From Comamonadaceae bacterium (GTDB lineage: Bacteria; Pseudomonadota; Gammaproteobacteria; Burkholderiales; Burkholderiaceae_C): DNA of 9,689 nucleotides. Below, piece by piece: positions 7,771 through 9,689 of the stretch. The number at the start of each line of letters is the position of its first letter. Positions within the stretch are counted from its first letter, which is position 1. The translations under genes and the position numbers were made by a program. The notes under the pieces were generated by a model. That model ran no database searches. It saw nothing but the letters and a program-made list of their open reading frames with translations, and was not told the origin of the DNA. The stretch is from NCBI GenBank assembly GCA_947372005.1, contig CANBRV010000071.1, forward strand, positions 1 to 9,689, in the 5' to 3' direction.

Positions 7771-8197
7771 AAAAACTGAACCCCTTGACTTCGGGCGGCT
7801 GTGCTTTTTGTAGCGTTTCAGCTTCGTGGCTGGCAAGGCGCACGCTATCCCAAAGTTCGAAATAAGTTTCCATGCCCACCAACGTAGCGTCTTTAGCAAT
7901 GCCCATACTGGTACGCAACTCTGCGGGCAATAGCAAGCGTCCAGCGCTATCCATTTCGACTTCGGTAGCGCTGCCTAAATAAAAACGCTTCCACGCCAAC
8001 GCCTCGTTCGACCATGTTGCAATGCGCGCACTTACTGTTTGCCATTCGGGGCTTGGGAATATCATCAAGCAGCCGTCTTGGTGTTTTGTTACAGTGAGCA
8101 AACCCTTGCAGGCAACAGACAGCGCATCCCGATGCTTGGTAGGCATCGAGAAACGACCCTTGGGGTCTAGCGTGAGCTGAGTTGCACCGTTGAACAT
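7769..8197 (-). CDS. mraZ: Transcriptional regulator MraZ
   Basis: DNA-binding protein of the SpoVT/AbrB fold. In E. coli it forms a ring and represses its own dcw promoter. It is 142 residues long, normal for the family, with the two expected tandem swapped-hairpin repeats: DPKGRFSMPTKHR (11-23) and DSAGRLLLPAELR (83-95). The C-terminal repeat is followed by ELWD (114-117), also typical. It is the first gene of the minus-strand operon and sits directly downstream of AAAGTGG-type boxes that it probably binds. The ATG at 8197 is the only sensible start; the sequence just upstream (AGTGGTAAATC) is a weak Shine-Dalgarno and is shared with the proximal operator box. The 6-bp gap to rsmH implies co-transcription and probably coupled translation. 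Confidence 0.97.
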   Translation of the reverse strand: MFNGATQLTLDPKGRFSMPTKHRDALSVACKGLLTVTKHQDGCLMIFPSPEWQTVSARIATWSNEALAWKRFYLGSATEVEMDSAGRLLLPAELRTSMGIAKDATLVGMETYFELWDSVRLASHEAETLQKAQPPEVKGFSF

Positions 8198-8200
8198 GAT

Positions 8201-8240
8201 TTACCACTTTTAGACAAAAAATACCGTGAAATCCCACTTT
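8201..8240 (-). promoter_or_regulatory. Probable MraZ operator (10-bp-spaced AAAGTGG boxes)
   Basis: On the coding strand of mraZ, AAAGTGGGAT (complement of 8231-8240) and AAAGTGGTAA (complement of 8201-8210) are near-identical 10-mers exactly 30 bp apart. A weaker match, TTCACGGTAT (8221-8230), falls in the same 10-bp phase. MraZ is known to bind TGGGN-type repeats with a 10-bp period upstream of mraZ in E. coli, and AAAGTG-type repeats in mollicutes. The position, immediately before mraZ and reaching to 3 nt from its start codon, fits autoregulation. The middle boxes are degenerate, so the number of functional sites is uncertain. Confidence 0.7.
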
Positions 8241-8263
8241 ATCACGAAATATTGGTTTTTCAA
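8236..8263 (-). promoter_or_regulatory. Candidate sigma70-type promoter of mraZ and the dcw operon
   Basis: Reading the minus strand, TTGAAA (complement of 8258-8263) is followed after 16 nt by TAAAGT (complement of 8236-8241), with 5/6 and 4/6 matches to the -35 and -10 consensus. A start of transcription would fall near 8229, leaving a leader of about 30 nt. The -10 element overlaps the distal MraZ box, consistent with repression by occlusion. The spacer is AT-rich, so other promoter-like pairs exist. Confidence 0.4.
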
Positions 8264-8298
8264 ACAGTTTTTGAATAAAAAGCTAATCAAATCAAAGG

Positions 8299-8326
8299 CT
8301 TACAGACGATTTCTAGATCTTATAAA
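8299..8326 (+). promoter_or_regulatory. Alternative promoter of the SRPBCC-DUF2855 unit (distal)
   Basis: CTTACA (8299-8304) and TATAAA (8321-8326) are separated by 16 nt. The -10 is a 5/6 match, better than the proximal candidate, but the -35 is weak and the leader would be about 95 nt. The TATAAA lies in the three-copy 9-bp tandem repeat. Confidence 0.25.
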
Positions 8327-8343
8327 TCTTAAAAATCTATGTA
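8317..8343. repeat. Three-copy 9-bp AT-rich tandem repeat
   Basis: Three consecutive 9-mers share the core ATCT: ATCTTATAA (8317-8325), ATCTTAAAA (8326-8334) and ATCTATGTA (8335-8343). The first two differ at one base and the third is degenerate. It lies in the divergent spacer between mraZ and the SRPBCC gene. It may be a regulator site or simply AT-rich drift; nothing in the sequence decides between these. Confidence 0.4.
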
Positions 8344-8360
8344 AATTGAGAGTTTAGAGA

Positions 8361-8389
8361 TTGATTTAAACGTGAAACATGAGTAAAAA
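8361..8389 (+). promoter_or_regulatory. Candidate promoter of the SRPBCC-DUF2855 unit (proximal)
   Basis: TTGATT (8361-8366) is followed, after 17 nt, by TAAAAA (8384-8389). The -35 matches 4/6 and the -10 4/6. Its distance from the ATG at 8427 would give a leader of about 30 nt. The evidence is weak because the whole spacer is AT-rich. Confidence 0.3.
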
Positions 8390-8426
8390 TATTTAGCAAA
8401 ATTGTTTTATTGAAAAAGGAAAAAGC

Positions 8427-8933
8427 ATGGGCTCAAATTTAGACATCACATTCACGCGCATCGTCGATGTTCCAAAAGAGCTTATTTGGCGCTGTTGGAC
8501 CGAGCCAGAGCTCTTGTTGCCGTGGTTTTGCCCAAAACCTTGGAAAGCCATTGCTTGCGAAATCGATTTGCGCCCAGGTGGAATCTTTAGCTCCACCATG
8601 CAGTCACCAGAGGGCGTGACTATGCCCACAGGCACGGGTTGTATTTTGGAAGTTATTCCCAATCAGCGTTTCACTTGGACGAGTGCCTTGTTGCCAGGCT
8701 ATCGCCCATCACTCACATTAGAGAAGTGCGGGACAGACGACGCGGGCTTCATGTTTACGGCAACCATTGCTTTGGAAGATCACGTGGTGGACACGGGTAT
8801 CGGCACAAAATACACCGCAACCGTGAAACACGCGGATGAAGCTGGTTGTGCAAAGCATGCTGCTATGGGCTTTGAAGCGGGTTGGGGCGCGGCACTTGAT
8901 CAAATGGTGGCGATGATTAAAAAAGGGATTTAA
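8427..8933 (+). CDS. SRPBCC (AHSA1/START-like) domain protein
   Basis: A 168-residue soluble protein resembling bacterial SRPBCC proteins of the AHSA1 type, which fold as a helix-grip around a hydrophobic ligand pocket; the physiological ligand is usually unknown. Visible hallmarks are the opening strand and helix FTRIVDVPKELIWRCWTEPE (9-28), followed by LPWFCPKPW (31-39), EIDLRPGG (45-52), a central LEVIPNQRFTWT segment (74-85) and the C-terminal helix with MGFEAGWGAALDQM (147-160). No signal peptide or membrane segment is seen. The start is supported by AAGGA at 8416-8420, 6 nt before the ATG. It is divergent from mraZ, and the DUF2855 gene starts 2 bp after its stop, so the two probably form one transcript. 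Hsp90 activation should not be inferred from the domain name. The family call is confident but the function is unknown. Confidence 0.88.
   Translation: MGSNLDITFTRIVDVPKELIWRCWTEPELLLPWFCPKPWKAIACEIDLRPGGIFSSTMQSPEGVTMPTGTGCILEVIPNQRFTWTSALLPGYRPSLTLEKCGTDDAGFMFTATIALEDHVVDTGIGTKYTATVKHADEAGCAKHAAMGFEAGWGAALDQMVAMIKKGI
8923..8928 (+). promoter_or_regulatory. Ribosome binding site for the DUF2855 gene
   Basis: AAGGGA lies 7 nt before ATG 8936 and inside the last codons of the SRPBCC gene, ending 2 nt before its TAA stop. It fixes the start of the truncated DUF2855 gene and supports its co-translation with the upstream gene. Confidence 0.7.
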
Positions 8934-8935
8934 AT

Positions 8936-9689
8936 ATGAGCACAACAATTCAATTTCTCGTCAAAAAAGACCAACTAGCGACGACTCAAATCCGTGAGTT
9001 GCCGAACGTTCTCCTTGAGGCGGATCAAGTCCGAATGCGTATTGACCGCTTTGCACTGACCAGCAACAACATCACCTACGCCGCGTTTGGTGATGCGATG
9101 AATTACTGGGGGTTTTTCCCAAGTGGAGAAGACGGCTGGGGCATCATCCCTGTGTGGGGATTTGGCACAGTGACCGAATCGACACACGACGGCGTAGCGG
9201 TTGGCGAGCGCTTCTATGGCTATTACCCAATGGCCTCTGATGTGGTGCTCTCACCTGCAAAGGCCAGCCCGCGTGGCTTTGCGGATGCTGCACCTCACAG
9301 AGCCAGTCTGCATGCGGTCTACAACCAATACATGAACTGCGCATCTGATCCGTTTTATGACAAGGCTGCAGCCAATACAGAAGACATTCAAGCGCTCTTG
9401 CGACCGCTCTTCATTACCTCGTGGTTGATTGATGATTTCTTTGCCGATAACCAGTTCTTTGGCGCAACAGCGGCTGTACTTTCCAGTGCCTCTAGCAAGA
9501 CGGCGTATGGCACGGCGCATGAAATGAAAAAGCGTGGCAATGTGAAAGTCATTGGCCTCACATCGAGCAGCAACGTGGCGTTTTGCGAAAGTTTGGGCTG
9601 CTATGACCAAGTGCTCACTTATGACCAATTGGACAAGATCGACTCTGCCACAAGCCTTGTCTATGTTGACTTTGCGGGCAATGCTGCTC
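8936..9689 (+). CDS. DUF2855 family protein, probable divergent MDR-like fold (cut by window end)
   Basis: An open frame runs from ATG 8936 to the window edge without a stop: 251 complete codons of a family that I recall as about 350-380 residues. The stretch RIDRFALTSNNITYAAFGD (35-53), followed by YWGFFPS (57-63), GWGIIPVWGFGTV (67-79), GERFYGYYPMA (90-100), APHRASL (119-125), VYNQY (128-132), LLRPLFITSWLIDDF (154-168) and LSSASSKTAYG (182-192), matches my memory of DUF2855. The arrangement parallels medium-chain dehydrogenase/reductases: a GroES-like N-terminal half, then a Rossmann-like half with VIGLTSSSNVAFCESLGCYDQVLTYD-like order (205-230). However, the GxGxxG loop is replaced by the Ser/Lys segment and no zinc-ligand pattern is visible. 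AAGGGA (8923-8928) 7 nt upstream supports the start. Enzymatic function is unknown; the oxidoreductase link is inference. Confidence 0.85.
   Translation, partial: MSTTIQFLVKKDQLATTQIRELPNVLLEADQVRMRIDRFALTSNNITYAAFGDAMNYWGFFPSGEDGWGIIPVWGFGTVTESTHDGVAVGERFYGYYPMASDVVLSPAKASPRGFADAAPHRASLHAVYNQYMNCASDPFYDKAAANTEDIQALLRPLFITSWLIDDFFADNQFFGATAAVLSSASSKTAYGTAHEMKKRGNVKVIGLTSSSNVAFCESLGCYDQVLTYDQLDKIDSATSLVYVDFAGNAA

Larger units (their letters stand above)
8198..8426. other. AT-rich divergent intergenic region
   Basis: This 229-bp spacer separates the minus-strand dcw operon from the plus-strand SRPBCC-DUF2855 unit. It is much richer in A and T than the flanking genes. It contains the MraZ-type boxes and mraZ promoter at its left end, the 9-bp tandem repeat in the middle and candidate plus-strand promoters to the right. 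No ORF with a ribosome site, no tRNA-like structure and no terminator hairpin with a T tract was seen. Confidence 0.8.

Noticed and set aside
8311..8343. Possible hairpin or terminator from TAGAT...ATCTA in the spacer
   Set aside because: The arms are only about 5 bp, AT-only apart from one G/C pair, without a GC-rich stem or T tract, and no gene ends here.
8718..8948. Minus-strand frame across the SRPBCC/DUF2855 junction
   Set aside because: It is antisense to the C-terminal part of the SRPBCC gene, with no recognisable protein features.
9251..9628. Minus-strand frame of 125 codons at the right end
   Set aside because: The plus strand here encodes a recognisable DUF2855 protein with family motifs throughout; the antisense frame has none.
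1..9689. Signs of a mobile element, CRISPR array or defence system
   Set aside because: No direct spacer-repeat arrays, transposase or integrase motifs, terminal inverted repeats or nuclease/toxin domains were found; gene order is the standard vertically inherited dcw layout.

Overview
The window holds most of a division and cell wall (dcw) operon on the minus strand. Divergent from it, across a short AT-rich spacer, is an unrelated two-gene unit on the plus strand. The canonical order mraZ-rsmH-ftsL-ftsI-murE-murF-mraY-murD, the DNPR (meso-diaminopimelate) signature in MurE and a roughly 390-residue MraY with an extra segment before its central region all suggest a Gram-negative betaproteobacterium. 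Burkholderiales is most likely and a Comamonadaceae-like lineage is plausible. This rests on recalled protein flavour, not on a search. Base composition looks near 50% GC by eye (not computed), with a clearly AT-rich intergenic spacer.

Layout, in dcw transcription order (right to left): mraZ (8197-7769), rsmH (7762-6803), ftsL (6806-6492), ftsI (6481-4721), murE (4724-3201), murF (about 3204-1834), mraY (1844-666), then the first 220 codons of murD (662 to the window edge). The genes are packed with 3 to 10 bp gaps or 4 to 11 bp overlaps, and there is no room for internal terminators. MraZ is the cluster's regulator and RsmH methylates 16S rRNA. FtsL and FtsI belong to the septal divisome. 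MurE, MurF, MraY and MurD are enzymes of peptidoglycan precursor synthesis (MurD adds D-Glu, MurE adds diaminopimelate, MurF adds D-Ala-D-Ala, MraY makes lipid I). The spacer upstream of mraZ carries two 10-bp AAAGTGG-type boxes exactly 30 bp apart that fit MraZ operators, overlapping a plausible promoter.

On the plus strand, a START/AHSA1-like (SRPBCC) ligand-binding protein (8427-8933) is followed after 2 bp by the start of a DUF2855-family protein (8936 to the window end, cut off). The latter reads like a divergent medium-chain dehydrogenase/reductase whose nucleotide loop is replaced by a Ser/Lys-rich segment. This pair has no evident tie to cell wall synthesis and is the only poorly described part of the window.

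No RNA genes, CRISPR arrays, insertion sequences, attachment sites or convincing terminators were seen. The only spacer of any size, 8198-8426 (229 bp), is described in the feature list. The dcw part is ordinary apart from the small details listed as findings.
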